From Macrotis lagotis (Eukaryota > Chordata > Mammalia > Peramelemorphia > Peramelidae), in NCBI RefSeq assembly GCF_037893015.1, contig NC_133658.1, positions 422,015,422 through 422,079,421 of the forward strand: a stretch of 64,000 nucleotides of DNA. Reading direction: 5' to 3'. A model generated the notes under the pieces. The model saw nothing but the letters and a program-made list of their open reading frames with translations, made no database searches and was not told the DNA's origin. The position numbers and the translations under genes were made by a program. Shown piece by piece: positions 11,664 through 23,764 of this stretch; the stretch's first letter is position 1; every line of letters begins with the position of its first letter.

Positions 11664-11843
11664 CAGAGCTGTCCAAAATGTGGCTTTGGGCTGTATGCGA
11701 CCTACAGGGCAATTTTAGGTGGCCTGCCTGTGGCTTTACTAAATGCAGCTGAGCTACCACAGAGCTCTCACTAAAATGGCAAATCAAAATGTTTTGTCTA
11801 TTGTTTCAATAAGAACTTTTAAAAGTAAGTTTGGACAGCCCTG
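11664..11843. mobile_element. 180-bp hAT-type MITE with TIRs and 8-bp TSD
   Basis: The element begins cagagctgtccaaa and ends tttggacagccctg, so its ends are inverted repeats with 13 of 14 positions matching. Eight-base duplications flank it: atttagac (11656-11663) and ttttagac (11844-11851). The CAG...CTG ends, the inverted repeats and the 8-bp duplication are typical of hAT-superfamily elements. At 180 bp it has no transposase and must have moved in trans. Confidence 0.85.
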
Positions 11844-11929
11844 TTTTAGACAAAGAGATGTAAGAGAAATAAGAAGACCCTGCTGAAAGGTAGGTTTTTG
11901 TTCAATGCAATAAAAATAAAGGCTAACAG

Positions 11930-12255
11930 TCAAGGTATTAAGCATTTATAATTACTACCATATAGCAGACATCGTGCTTGAGATACAAGCTCTCAATGAA
12001 TTCACCATCTAATAGGAACAAGTTATATACAGGACAAAATGGAGATAATCAACAGGGAGAATGAATTAGAATGATGTTGGGACAAAAATCTGGACCTAGA
12101 GACAGGTTTTATCATCTTGACTCTGATGGACTGGCTATATGATCAAGTATAAGACATTTAACTTACTTAAGTCTCACTGTATTTATCTGTAACCTGGGTC
12201 TATTAATGTTTACATTACTTTCCTCACAGTTATGTCAAAAGGAAAGTGCTTTGTA
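11930..12255 (+). repeat. Ancient repeat fragments (unnamed domain, then MIR-like)
   Basis: The text near 11965-12060 resembles the ancient domain also seen at 31.6 and 46.6 kb. The text 12110-12250 ('ctgtatttatctgtaacctg', 'aaagtgctttgtaaaactta') resembles a MIR/CORE-SINE on the plus strand. Confidence 0.45.
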
Positions 12256-13334
12256 AAACTTAAAGCAGAATTGTTCTTATTTTATTATAGTGATAATTAT
12301 TCTTTTTTTTAGGATACATTAGAATAGGTATCCTCTGAAGTCCTCTCCAGATATATGATTCCATTTTCCCCAAAAGCTGATGTGTTTTATCATGGCCTAA
12401 ATCCCATTGTTGAATATTTGTACTCTTGCCACCCACATGCTTGGCCCAGAGTGAAACACAGAGCTGCTCACATTGGAAGAGATTTGAGGTATGGAGGGAA
12501 TTACCAGAGAAACAGATACTGGTGTTATGTTGCTTGAAACTGCAGCAGTTCAATAGAAAAAAAATCATTCTTTGGGGCTACATCAAGTAGATACCCTTCC
12601 CAAGGACTAACATTCCTATTTAAAATAGGAACCAATTTGACTATCTTTGTTGTTTCCACTATTAATCCTATTGGATGCCCTTCAAATGGTATAAGTTTCA
12701 AATTTCACCCAAGAGACTTATATCAGTTTTCCTTTCCATTCAAAGATTCATGGTGGGAAATGATTTTCAAAATAGCCTGCATTACATTTAGAATAGAATA
12801 TTTTAGAATATAAATGCATAAGTAGAAATTGGTGTGGGGCAAATAAACCCTATTGACCTTTACTAATGAGGGCTATGAAGTCCACTTTTTTCACAGTGTT
12901 ACAGCTGAATTGCATATCAAACAGATCACTGCCCATAGTCTTATAAATTATAGTATCTAAGAGAGTCGATTGAAATATCTCCATTCTATTTTATTCCAAA
13001 TTATTTCCTTCCATAAATGCTTTTTCAGACATCTTTCACTGTAGTTCACCAAACAGGACCTCTTTCGCAATCACCGATTATGTGAATTTGAGCAACATTA
13101 GTTTATGAACTGTGCATCTGTGGCTTAGAAAGGAGAGAATGATGCCCTCTCTACACCTGATAAATAGTATAAATTCATCTGTGCACTTTTGGAAAAAGGT
13201 ACTATTGGTTGCAGATAAAAAAGGACAACTGGGAGAGAAGATTCAGGGTCAAGTTCCAGTTCTTCCTTTGTGTGGTTATGTGCAAGTCATTTTCTTTCTC
13301 TGGGGCCTCTGTTTTCTTTTAAGTAAAAATAAAA
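12256..13334. other. Unassigned sequence
   Basis: The 102-codon minus-strand frame at 12260-12568 has no motif that I recognise and no conserved-looking neighbours. I do not call it a gene. Confidence 0.4.
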
Positions 13335-13575
13335 TTACTAGATAGCTTGGATCTACTATGTGACAGGGACTATGTTAAGTGCTTTACAAATATTATTTCA
13401 TTTGGTCCTCACAGCTAAGTTGAGATTATCACCTTTTTACAAATAAGGAAACTAATGCAAATAGAGTGACTTGCTCAAGGACATAGGGCTAGTAAGTGTC
13501 TAAGTCTGGATTTGAATTCAGGTTTCCCTGATTTCAGGTCTAGTGATCTATCTAATGTGCTATATTGCTGCCATA
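13335..13575 (-). repeat. MIR/CORE-SINE, minus strand
   Basis: 'actatgttaagtgctttaca', 'tttcatttggtcctcacagc' and 'gacttgctcaaggacatagg' are reversed MIR/CORE-SINE landmarks in the expected order. Confidence 0.6.
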
Positions 13576-14579
13576 ACACTAGCTAAAATTTATATAATTA
13601 TTAATGTAGGAAATGAGGAAGTTAGAGAATCTCTCAGGTCCTTTCATTCTTTTACTTTGACTCTGATTTTTAAATTATTGGTAAAATGTGCCAGAAAATA
13701 TATCTATTAATTCAAGCCTATAGGAAATTTTTTTGTACTTGAAATAGTTCATAACACATTAGCTGTTTCACATAATATTATATCACAGTCCATTAAATTG
13801 TATTAGTGGCTTTTCTTTTTTATAATATTACTGCTTTTCATTTTTATAAAAGTTATCATTTTTATGCATTTTCTAATCATATTCCTAATCCTTAAAACTT
13901 GATCTTGGTTTTAATTTCACTTAAATCAGTAATAACATATAATTCTTATTTTGTAATCAGTAATTTTTTGTGGTTATCAGATTGTCATAATTTATTCATT
14001 TTTATCCCCAATGCATGCTTTGTTTTTGATTATATGTAATATATAAGATTGAAGTTGATGAGATCATTGTAATAAATTCCTTCTTCACAAGGCATTGATG
14101 AGAGATAATGCATTTGTTTTATATGTTAATAAAGGTATAGAACACCGGATTCAGAGTCTAATGACCTGGGTTCAAGTCCAAACCTCAACCACTGTGTGAC
14201 CTGATGCTTCACTTTACATCAAAAGACCTCATATTATTCATATAAAGAAGGAAGTTCTAGATTAGATGAAAAAAGCCCCTTTTTATTTGCTATCACAGTT
14301 CTATAAGCAGTAGTCCTTTATAGCTCCAACAATCTGGGGATGTATTTTCAGAGGTTTCATGCAGCATTCTGGCAGGTGATTTAATATCCAAACAGTATTT
14401 GTTTATTTGCTCTGACTGTATTTTTGAATACTCTTCAATATTTTTCATCATAGAACCTGGGAAAATTTCTATAATTTGGGAAATGGAAAAATGAATGCTA
14501 TAGACCTTCTTTCTCTATGAGAGGTTAGCATTGTACTTCAAAGTTTGGTTATTTTTTAATTACTAAATCACTTCAAACA
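13576..14579. other. AT-rich sequence with a short SINE piece
   Basis: A worn SINE fragment lies at about 14130-14215 on the plus strand, marked by 'gacctgggttcaagtccaaa'. Nothing else can be named. Confidence 0.4.
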
Positions 14580-14770
14580 CTTTTAACATGTAATAGAAAC
14601 AATATGATGTGACTCTTGATGTTTGCTTCCACAATTAGTGTGTTATTAATTAAACTCTTGAGTAATATAATAACTTGACAGTTAAAGTCCCTCTTTGCAT
14701 TTAAAGTGCAGGCAGACTGTGGCTATAATTATAAATAAATTGTACAACTACAGGCTAGAAAGTAGTCATT
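14580..14770. promoter_or_regulatory. Candidate conserved noncoding element
   Basis: The stretch shows no repeat signature. It is dense in homeodomain-like motifs: TTATTAATTAAA near 14645, TAATAT near 14665, and ATAATTATAAATAA near 14726. A TGACAG (TALE-type) motif lies near 14676. Function is inferred from motif density only, and AT-rich DNA gives such motifs by chance. Confidence 0.2.
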
Positions 14771-15239
14771 GAGTTATTCTGGGCAAGATTTGGAATCTGT
14801 GCTCTCTTCCTCAGAAATGCCATTTGAATTCTATGTGGAATTCAACAAGAATTCATGGTTAATAGGAATGCACTAGAAGAGCAAATGAGATTTAGCATAA
14901 CCTGGAAGTGATATTTAACTGGCAGGGGGGCAACTGGTCCAGTCTGAAAAGGGAAGAGGAACTAGAAAATGATGTCAAAGAACTTGAGAGTCTTTGAAGG
15001 TTTTGTTTTTTGGTTCTTTGTTTTAATACTGGCATATTGGAAGCTGATTTTAAAATCAAAATCCTATTTTCTGTCATGGACCAAATGGAATGGAGTATCA
15101 TATATAGTTTTGGGAACCACATTTTAGGAACAATACTGACAGAATTATAGCTCATTTTCCTGGTTATACTTTTAAAAATGCATATAACTTACTGGGACTA
15201 GGTAAGAAAAGAAGATGAGGAGCACACCCTAACTCCTAA

Positions 15240-15750
15240 ATGTTTTATTTTATTTTACTAGAGTATTTATTTGCATCTGATTTTATTTTTCCAGTTCTAA
15301 ATTCTCTCTCTCCCTCTGCACACCTCCATCTATTGAGAATAAAAGTAATATCTATTACAAACATGTACCATCATGCAAAGCAAATTTCTACATTATCCAT
15401 GTTCATTTTTTTAAAAGAAAGATAAATATGTTTCAATATGCACTCTGAATCCTTTGACTTTCTATTTAGAAGTGAATAACTCATGTTTGATCATGTCATT
15501 TGGAAATTTGCTCATTGTGTTGTTCAGTTACTAAGTCTTTCAAATTATTTTATCTTTACAGTATTGTAACTGTATACATTGCTCTTGTTCTTCTTCACTT
15601 TGCATCAATTCATACAAATCTTCCCGAATTTTTCTTAAGCCATTCCCTTCATCATTTTTATATCACAATAGAATTCCATGGCTGTCTTATATCATCACTT
15701 GCTCAATCATTCCTCAAATGATAAAAATTGGATGGTGTACTCCTTATTTA
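15240..15750 (-). mobile_element. L1 LINE 3' end, second subfamily
   Basis: Landmarks of a reversed marsupial L1 3' end are 'ccagttctaaattctctctc' (15291), 'taccatcatgcaaagcaaat' (15366), 'cactttgcatcaattcatac' (15596) and 'caatagaattccatggctgt' (15667). The left part differs from the copies at 1.0 and 43.0 kb, so this is a different subfamily. The two open frames here are chance frames in the repeat. Confidence 0.7.
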
Positions 15751-15967
15751 AAAAAAAGGGAAAAGGTGTGGTGGAGTCTGGGAGAACTCAATTTTTTTTT
15801 TGCTTCTGTTTTCTCTGATTAGGAGAATGACCTTTAGGAAATGACTGAATAAAAATTGTTTAAAAATATTTAATTACCAGAATAAATACAATAATTAGAT
15901 AATGATATAGTATAGTGCCTTGTTATCAATGACTTCAATTTAACTGACTTAACACACTAAATTTATC

Positions 15968-16240
15968 CTTTGATTCTTGTTGTTATTTGTTCTTCAGGCT
16001 TGAAGAAAACTATGACATCAGGGAGGTAATGCCAAGGCATGAAAGTGAATTTGAATTAAGTGAGGGAAAAGTCACCAGCCTCACTTCCTCAAGAACCAAG
16101 ACCAGGGAGATGGATTGGAAATGGCCCTGAAAGCAATGAAAGACCTTGACCTCTTCAATCTAAAGTCTTCAACAGGTCTGAACTTGTCTGAGGCAATGTC
16201 CATTCAGTGATTAAGGGTAGCTAAGAAAGAAATGAAGCAA
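15968..16240 (+). mobile_element. Dispersed repeat family A, copy 3
   Basis: 'tgttcttcaggcttgaagaa', 'gtcaccagcctcacttcctc' and 'ggaaatggccctgaaagcaa' align in order with family A copy 2. Here the repeat continues past 'caatgtccattcagtgatta' and may run to about 16440. Confidence 0.65.
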
Positions 16241-17234
16241 AGAATGTTTTTTTTTAATTGGTCAAAAAAGGAAAGATCTATTTTGAAAGGGGAAGACCCT
16301 CAGAGTTTCTTGCTAGAACAGAAACAATTGCTATTTATGTTCACACTGAACCTATCAGGGCCTAAACATTGAGCAAGTGGGAGTTGATCTAGGTTCTATT
16401 GTTGGGCAATCAATGAAATCAAGTCATTTGGGTTTCAAGCATGGACCTTAAAAAAAAGAAATATAATGAAAGGACTGGTGGCTGTGATTGCTAAACTATT
16501 CTTAGTTCTACTAGAAAGATTGTGAAGCTTAGGAAGGCTATTGTGGGGAAGAAGTCAAATAAATGTCTTGATTATAAAAAATAAAAGATGAATCTTGAGC
16601 AAGGAAGGGGGAGGGGAATAGGAGGAACAGAAAGAAGAGGAGGATGAAGATAAGGAGAAATTCTAGAAATTGGTAGAAATTAAAAAGATATGAAAATATT
16701 TGTACTAGATGTCAAAGGATGTATTTGGAATGAGATTCAAAGTAAATGAATTTATATGAACTTGACAAGAATCCTCCTGTGGAGATCTGTGCTTTACTTC
16801 TGTCATATTTGACAATTTTTGTCAAGTCTTTATAAAGGTAAAAATGATGCCTATCACATTTGCAAATGACACAAAGCTGGTATGGATAGATAAAATTGAT
16901 GACAGTCATGAACCAAAATACGTTGATAGGCTAAGCATTGTGTTGATTCTAATAAGATGACATTGATTTGGGATAAGAGTAATATCTTATCCTTGGATTC
17001 AAAAAATCAATTTCACAAGTATAAGATGGGAAGAAAATGGCTATCATGATGTTTTCTACAGAAGATCTGGAAATAGCAGGATATGAGTTCAATATGAGTC
17101 AGTAGTATGATATGGCAAACAATAAATTTTAAATCTCAATGTAGTTTGCAGAAATAAGATATTAGTAGTCCCACTGTACTTTGTGCTCTGTTCATATCTG
17201 GAGCATTTTATTCAGTTCTGGGTGATAGAGGGTA
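16241..17234. other. Unassigned sequence
   Basis: There is no gene. The first 200 bases may be the continuation of family A. Confidence 0.4.
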
Positions 17235-17345
17235 TCATAATCTTCTCTCTTTTTCTGTATAGTTGAAGAGGAAACTGAGACTCTATAAGGTGAAGGGACA
17301 TGCCTAATTCAAGCAGCTAATGTGCAGCAGAGCTTGGGTTTTATT
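17235..17345 (-). repeat. MIR-like fragment
   Basis: 'gaagaggaaactgagactct' and 'gcagagcttgggttttattc' are worn MIR landmarks, reversed. Confidence 0.45.
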
Positions 17346-17674
17346 CTGTTATGTGTTTTTTTCCTGCTCCATCCTTGTGTCTCATCTCAAATCCTTTTCT
17401 ATGATGATCATCATCATCGTCATCAACAACATGTTCCCTAGTCCAATAATACAGAGCCTACTCCCACTCTGATTGACCCAGGTGGGTCTCCCATCCCTTG
17501 ATTTTTGGATGGTTACTACATTAATGCTAAATTTACTGCTAAATACCTGCTCAGCTTAACCCACTGCAGCTCTCAGAGGTACTAAGTTCAAGAGAGACAT
17601 GCCAATTTCAAAGGCCTGGCAGCAGAGATTAGAGGGGGTGTCCCATCTCACTTGAGTAATCCATTGATTTTTTG

Positions 17675-17820
17675 TGTATTCCTGTGAGGCAATAGGGTTC
17701 AGTGACTTGCCCAAAGACACACAGCTAGTAAGGATTAAGTATTTGAGGCCACATTTGAACTCAAGCCCTCCTGACTCCAGGGCAGGTGCTCTATCCACTA
17801 TGTCATCAAGCTGTCCCTAA
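17675..17820 (-). mobile_element. tRNA-derived SINE, minus strand
   Basis: Reverse-complemented, the stretch reads as a full SINE with a 'gatagagcacctgccctgg' head and a 'gagttcaaatgtggcctc' B-box region. Its flanks 'cattgatttttt' (17662-17673) and 'tgttgattttta' (about 17823) are a probable worn duplication. A short MIR/L3-like piece follows to about 17940. Confidence 0.8.
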
Positions 17821-18079
17821 TTTGTTGATTTTTAAAGATAAGACTGAGTTTCAGAGAGTAAAAGTAAGGTGCCCAAAGTCAGTAAAAAGACAACCAAAAC
17901 CACTCCTAGAATTCAATCACTAGATTGATGTTCTTTGTACTATACTTCATTACATTTCTTTTGCAGTCTCACTATTACATTAATTAGTCTAGGCAGTATG
18001 TCCTACAGGGAGAAATTTGGTTCTGACTTCATGACTCTGGGTCTGTTTTTTAATATAACTGGATTTTATAGGTCACAAG

Positions 18080-18460
18080 GCAGTATTTGTACATCTTAAA
18101 CCATCCCCCTTCCCCCAATATCAACAGCTCTCAGGTGCTACTGTAAATAGCACATGCTTGAGAATGGAAAGAGTCTGGGAGCACGAAGGATCATTAATGT
18201 TGGTATTATTAATAGTGTTATTAGTGATTATGTCAATTTCAAGGCTCAAAATGAACATACAATGGAGTTAATTGCACATCAATTTGTCCCATTCAGAATG
18301 AGAAACACATAAAGTAAAAATAAAATTAAAATTTGAAACACATTTACATTACTAAAATATTTTGACTTTTCATCAACTGTTCTTGTCATCTTCTGATCTT
18401 ATCTCACAGGTATTTAAATTTCATCACGCACACATTTCCAAGTAATAGTGCCCAAGTGTG
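18080..18460. promoter_or_regulatory. Candidate conserved noncoding element
   Basis: This is a repeat-free stretch with clustered homeodomain-type cores (ATTAAT, TATTAATAG, GTTATTAGTG) at 18190-18230 and a GGAGTTAATTGCACATCAAT block near 18264. The text looks like unique DNA and not a worn transposon. Regulatory function is a guess that needs cross-species conservation. Confidence 0.2.
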
Positions 18461-18639
18461 GGTGGATGGGTTGGGGGAAGGGATGCATTCAACTCAGAGA
18501 GGTAATTTAGCATTAGGGGATTGTATATAAATTCTAAGAATTTGAGGGCAAGTCTATGCCCATTTGTCAGTTCATTCTGGAATAAATTACTCTGTCACTA
18601 TGCTTCTCTTGAATTTAATTGGGAATCAGTCAGCTTATC

Positions 18640-18900
18640 AACAAATAATTATTAAACACCTACTGTATGCAGATTGCTAGATGATATAGGAAATGTACAA
18701 TGTAGCTAAAAGCCTAGAAAAGGAATAACTTTCAATTATAGATAGTTACAATATAAAGTATTATAATGGAAGTATTTTTTAAAGGATTATATAAGGAGGA
18801 AAGGTAAATAATGAATAAAAAGTTCTTTGAATTCATTGTACAGTAAATACAATAGTAGATCCCTAATGCTAATAATTTCAATGGGGACAGAATAAGCTAG
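18640..18900 (+). repeat. Ancient interspersed repeat domain
   Basis: 'attaaacacctactgtatgc' followed by a worn 'gatataggaaatgtac' resembles the start of the ancient mammalian repeat also seen at 31.64 and 46.6 kb. Plain MIR-like text follows at about 18900-19050. Confidence 0.4.
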
Positions 18901-19668
18901 GAGAAATAGGAGAATGAACTCTGAACTTCAAGCAAGAAACCCTGGGTCCACATTTACTTTTAAACACCTCCTGGTTATATAAATTTGAGTATATCATTCT
19001 TGAAGTCAAAATTTCCTCCTTTTTAATTTGATATAATAATAAACCTTAAATAGCCTCTTAAAATGTTATCAACAAGTAGTTTGTGAATATTAAATAATTT
19101 CTTTAAAAATAAAATTGGAAACTATTTTTTCTTTATTGTTGTGGCAGTTCATGTCAAAACTAAGGAAATATGAGTTAGGAGGGAGAACAGAAAGGCTGTA
19201 GAGCTTTAAAGTTTTAAAAGCATTTAATAAATATGATATTAATTGAACCTCTCAACAAACTTCTGAAGTAATTACTATTAGTATTATTATCTACATTTTA
19301 CAGATGAGAAAACTGAGGCTAAGAAAAATATAATGAAACATGAGATCACAAAGCTAATTTCTTAAAAAAAATGTTTTTGAAGCATGGTTCTTTGATTGAG
19401 AATGTACTTCTATCCCAGTTTTCTGTCCTAAATGCTGAGAAACTAGTCCAGACAAGTTTAAGGCCTGAAGAGACCCTAAGATGGAGAGTAGATACAAGTT
19501 GAGGTACAGAAAAAAATCAACCAAGGCTGAAAGTAAAATTGAAGGCTGAGGCAGAAAGGGCACCAAATCTATATATTCACATCTCAAAATTTGAAAGCTA
19601 CTCAGAAGTAATTTTGCCAAATCAGTAATTAAATACAAATTCTGTCTATAATGGAAGCTTTTAATTTG

Positions 19669-19670
19669 TG

Positions 19671-19726
<56 letters not shown>
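19669..19726. repeat. (TG)n microsatellite
   Basis: This is a TG array of about 28 units with one TT break. The minus-strand frame over it codes threonine-histidine repeats and is not a gene. Confidence 0.97.
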
Positions 19727-19727
<1 letters not shown>

Positions 19728-19799
19728 TCATGGATCCCTTTGACAGTCTGGCAAGGCCTGGAAACTCTTCGGAATGTTTTTAACTCATAAAATATAATA

Positions 19800-20030
19800 C
19801 AGTAATAACAACAATATGTGACATTTATACAATGTATTTAAGATTGGAAAATTCTTTACATGTTAACTCATTTAATCCTCACAGCAAAGCACATGATGTA
19901 GATATTTTTATTATTCCCACTTTGAAGATGAGGAAACTGAGGCATGGAAAGTTTGGATTGTACACGATTACAGTCTGAGGCAGGATTTGAATTCATGTCA
20001 TTCTGAGTCTGAGTCATACATTCTAGCCAT
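19800..20030 (-). repeat. MIR/CORE-SINE, minus strand
   Basis: 'ttaactcatttaatcctcac', 'agatgaggaaactgaggcat' and 'ggatttgaattcatgtcatt' occur in the order of a reversed MIR-type element. Confidence 0.6.
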
Positions 20031-20089
20031 TGTTATGATGCTGAGTAAAAGTAGAAATGAAGTGGAAGAAAAAGTTGTTCTTCAGAAGG

Positions 20090-20332
20090 AGGGGATGGGG
20101 GTCAGAGACAGAGGGAGACGAGACAGAAACAGAGACAAAGAGAGGGACAGAGAGCAACAGAGACAAAGAAAGAGAGACAAAGCGTCAAAGAAAGAGACAG
20201 AGGCAGAGAGAGAGGGAGAGAAGGGGAGGGAGAGATGAGAGTGAGAGAGAGAGAGAAACAGAATCTTTTATAGATAGATAGACAGATACATACATACATA
20301 CATATATACATACATAGATGATAAATAGATAA
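20090..20332. repeat. Purine tract, then GATA/CATA array
   Basis: An imperfect GAGACA/GACAGA tract fills about 20100-20260. It is followed by GATA and TACA/CATA tetranucleotides to about 20332. Three overlapping open frames arise only from these repeats. Confidence 0.9.
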
Positions 20333-21820
20333 ATCAAACTTCCAAACATTATTTGTGGGTCTCATTGAATCAACAAAATCCCATCCACATACAGGAAGAT
20401 CCAGAGGAGTGTTGTTTCTTGTCTAGATAGAGTTTGTGTGGTCATCTTTCATGGTCACTGGTGATAAATTAGTTCTGCGTCTCATTTCATATGAATACTA
20501 AAAGAAGTGCTGAACAGAGTTTTATCTGACACACATGTGTGTATGTCTGTGTGTATGTATATTGCAGAGAATTTTGAATTATTTCATCATGTACATGGGA
20601 AATATTTTGTCAGACTACAATTCCAGAATTTTGCTCCAGTACACTGGTATCTTTCATTTTAGTCTTTTTTTATAACCATAAAGATAAATCTGTTACAGAA
20701 TAGACTGATGGTTTCATACTTATATCTTTGTAAAGGACTCCTTTAACTTATGTGTAGACTTTTTCTTCCTAAAGATTTTGGAGAAAATGGAAAGTAGAGA
20801 TGTCAGCTATTAAGCATCAATATTTTTCTTAGTTATATTTTTCCAAGTGTTTGGCACCAGTTTCACTTTCAGATATTTTGATAATTGATCTTCAGTGACC
20901 TCAAAATGTGTCACATTCATCATAAACCCCTTCTGTGCATACTTAGTCTAGGCTAACAACTAGCATTTTCTTCATTTTCTTTAATTCAATTTAATGTCAA
21001 GTCAAATGACAGTTCATCTATTAGCAAGGAAGTCACTTTCTAAGTAACAGTTAACGCTTATAGACAGTCTAAAACTAATGAATTCAGAGTAATATTTAAT
21101 TCCTTTTTTGGTCTTTCTCTACTATTACTACTACTACTACCACCATAGAAATAAAAGGGAGCTTTATATGACTATAGAAGATTTTCTAGTTTTCTTTGTT
21201 TCTTGAGTTTCCATGGTCAAATAATTCTTCACTTAGTGAACAATCTACTGGTGATGTGCCTTTTCATAAGATTAGCTGTTCTAGCTGAATGTAGATCAGT
21301 TCATGAGGCCTTTTCAATTGATAGGAAATATTGGATTATTTAAAGTCTATTGACTTCCCAGAGCCAAGGATCACCAGAGTCCAAAAATCAGAATTTATTA
21401 CCTGGACATTAGCAGTTACCTAGAGTCATGGTCTAGAGTTCTGGGAGAATGCCTTGCTACTTATGCCTGTGATGATCTGATTACAGGGAGAAGAGGTATT
21501 TGGAAGGAAGAATTAAAATAAGGTGGGAATAATCTCAAGGTAGGAAGAAGAAATATTTTAACAGGATTTGGTAGAAGGATAAATAAATAAAATTCATAAC
21601 TTTAAACATCAATGAGTTAAGTCACACTTTAAATGTTGCAGAGTGACAATAGTTTAGAAAGTAAAATCCAATTATTTGTTAATATGAATCTTATTGAAAA
21701 CCAAAATTCATGAAGAGTTAAATAGACGTTGGAGTAGTATATATTACATTTTGGCAGAATCTGAAAAAATAGGACCAACAATGTTTACTGCAGACAAGTT
21801 CTCAGTAAAAATAAAATTAA
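20333..21820. other. Unassigned, largely unique sequence
   Basis: A short (TAC)n run lies near 21120-21140. The stretch 20970-21080 is repeat-free with TGACAG and TAATG motifs. I see no gene. Confidence 0.4.
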
Positions 21821-23757
21821 GTGGTGACAGAGCCAAGATGGCACCATGAAGACAGCATTTCTTGAGAACTCCTTCCCTCCAAAACTCCAAAAGCCAAAAA
21901 ATTATGGCTCTAGCCAAAATGTAGAGGGGAAGAACCCACAGAAAGACTGAGTGATGCATTTTCCCAGTCTGAGATAACTTAGAAGTTCGATGGGAAAGGT
22001 GTATTTCACCAAAACCTGGGGTTGGAAAAAAGCCACAGCCACAGTGCAGCCCAGCCCAGCTCAGAGATAACCAGCAACAGTTTGAAGGAGTGGTGAGAGA
22101 CTTCTGCTGCACCTGGGTGAAAGTGCAATGAATAGCACCAACCACAGAATCTGCAGGAAGAATCTGGAGAAAGAAACCTGCACCCCCAGAGGTAAAGGGG
22201 TCAGGGAAGACTGCAGAAATTCTCTGCTCTCCCTTGGGGCACGACTCTGCTGTTTGCCTACACCTAGATCCAGGTTGCAGTTTGGGCTTCCATACTAAAT
22301 AGCCAAGCAGGATCCCTCCTTATAGATCCAAGGCAGAGGGAACTGAGGTGGTTATCTACATATCAAAGCACAGGCTAGAGAGCATAAGACCTTGGAAGAA
22401 TAAAGGTCCCAGCGGGATGTCCCCACCAAAAACCCCAAAGCCTTGGATGTGCTGTCTTGGACTGAGGAAATGAGTAAACAATAGAAAAAGAAGAATCTGA
22501 CCATAGAGAATTATTTTAGTCCCATGGAAGATCAAAACACATACTCAGATGATGACAAAATCAAGTCTTCCATATCCAAAACCTCCAAGAGAAATAGAAA
22601 ATGGATTCATACTATGGAAGAACTATATTCCACAAGGCAAAAGATCTTAGTCTACAATCGAGAATCAACTACCCAGCAAATGAAACAGGGGACTTTCAAG
22701 GTTTCCTATTGAAACAACCAGAGCTGAACAGAAAGTTTGATATCCAAGTACAGAACTCTGGAGAACCATAGAGGGAGTGGAAGAGGACTAACTATGAGGA
22801 ACTTAATGATATTGAACTGTTTTTATTCCTGCACAGGAAGAAGATATTGATAACTCTTATGAACTTTCTCATTTGTAAGAGCTGTTAGAAGGAGCATATC
22901 TGGACAGGACAAAGGAAGGAGCAGAAAATAATGGTATAATATAGTAAAATGATGGAGTCAATGGGTGATAAAGGAAAGTACTGGGAGCAAGGGAAAGGAG
23001 ATGAAGAAGAAGCTAAGAAATTTCACATAAGAGTCAAGAAAAAGCTGTTTCAATGGAGTGGAAAGAAGGAAGGAAAGGGGGAATGAGTTAGTTTTCATTC
23101 TCATCATAAATGGCTCAGAGAGAAAATAACATACACACTTAATAGAGTGAAGAAATCTATCTTACCCTAGACAAAAATGGAAAGAAAGGGATGGGATAAG
23201 GGGGAATAGGGGGATGGAAGGGGGAATAGATGATAGAAGGGAGAGAAGATCGAGGGAGAGGGTACTCAGATACAACTCACTTTTGGACAGGGCCAGGATG
23301 AAAGAAGAGAGAGAATAGAATAAATGAGAGTGAGGAGGAATGGAGTGGAGGTACCACTAGTAATAACAACTGTGGGAAAAATATTGAAGCAACTTCTCTG
23401 GTGGACTTATGATAAAGAAAGCAACTCACCCCAGAGACAGAGTCATTGGAATCTGAATAGACACTGAAGTACATTTTTTTTCCTCTCTATTCTTGAGGTT
23501 TCTCATCTTCTGGGGGGGGGGGGTTATGTTTACTCTTATGTTTGCTCTTATAACATATTCAATTTTGACCAATGTATAGCATGGAAACAATATAGAGACT
23601 ATCAGACTGCTTTCTGTGGGTGGGGGAGGGAAGGCAGGGTGGGGGAAAAGTTGTAAAATTCAAAACCTGACAAAAAATGATAGCCAGATACTACTATTGC
23701 ATATAATTGGAAAACAAATAAAATGTTAATAAATTATAAAAAAATAAAAATAAAAAA
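21821..23757 (+). mobile_element. HAL1-like half-L1 element, ORF1 mostly deleted
   Basis: The 5' end carries 'gacagagccaagatggcacc', the same type of start as L1 promoters. The L1-type 5' region runs to about 22520. It is followed by the ORF1 leader ('gatgacaaaatcaagtcttc', 'atccaaaacctccaagag'). At about 22605 the text jumps to the 3' part ('ggcaaaagatcttagtctac'), so most of the ORF1 body is gone compared with the minus-strand copy at 53065-56120. The long 3' region is purine-rich with a G-run at 23511-23523. The 3' end is 'tggaaaacaaataaaatg' plus an A-rich tail. No endonuclease or reverse transcriptase region is present, so it needed L1 enzymes in trans. The 133-codon minus-strand frame at 21744-22145 is a chance frame in the 5' region. 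Confidence 0.75.
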
Positions 23758-23764
23758 ATCAGTT

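Noticed and set aside
12260-12568. 102-codon minus-strand frame
   Set aside because: No family resemblance, no splice or promoter context, and a competing frame of similar size exists on the other strand.
19354-19731. 125-codon minus-strand frame starting with a TH repeat
   Set aside because: The start lies in the TG array, and the rest shows no motif and overlaps unassigned DNA.
20266-20332. CRISPR-like array of short repeats
   Set aside because: The units are tetranucleotides without spacers in a vertebrate genome, so this is a microsatellite.
21744-22145. 133-codon minus-strand frame
   Set aside because: It runs antisense through the HAL1-like 5' region and has no recognisable domain.
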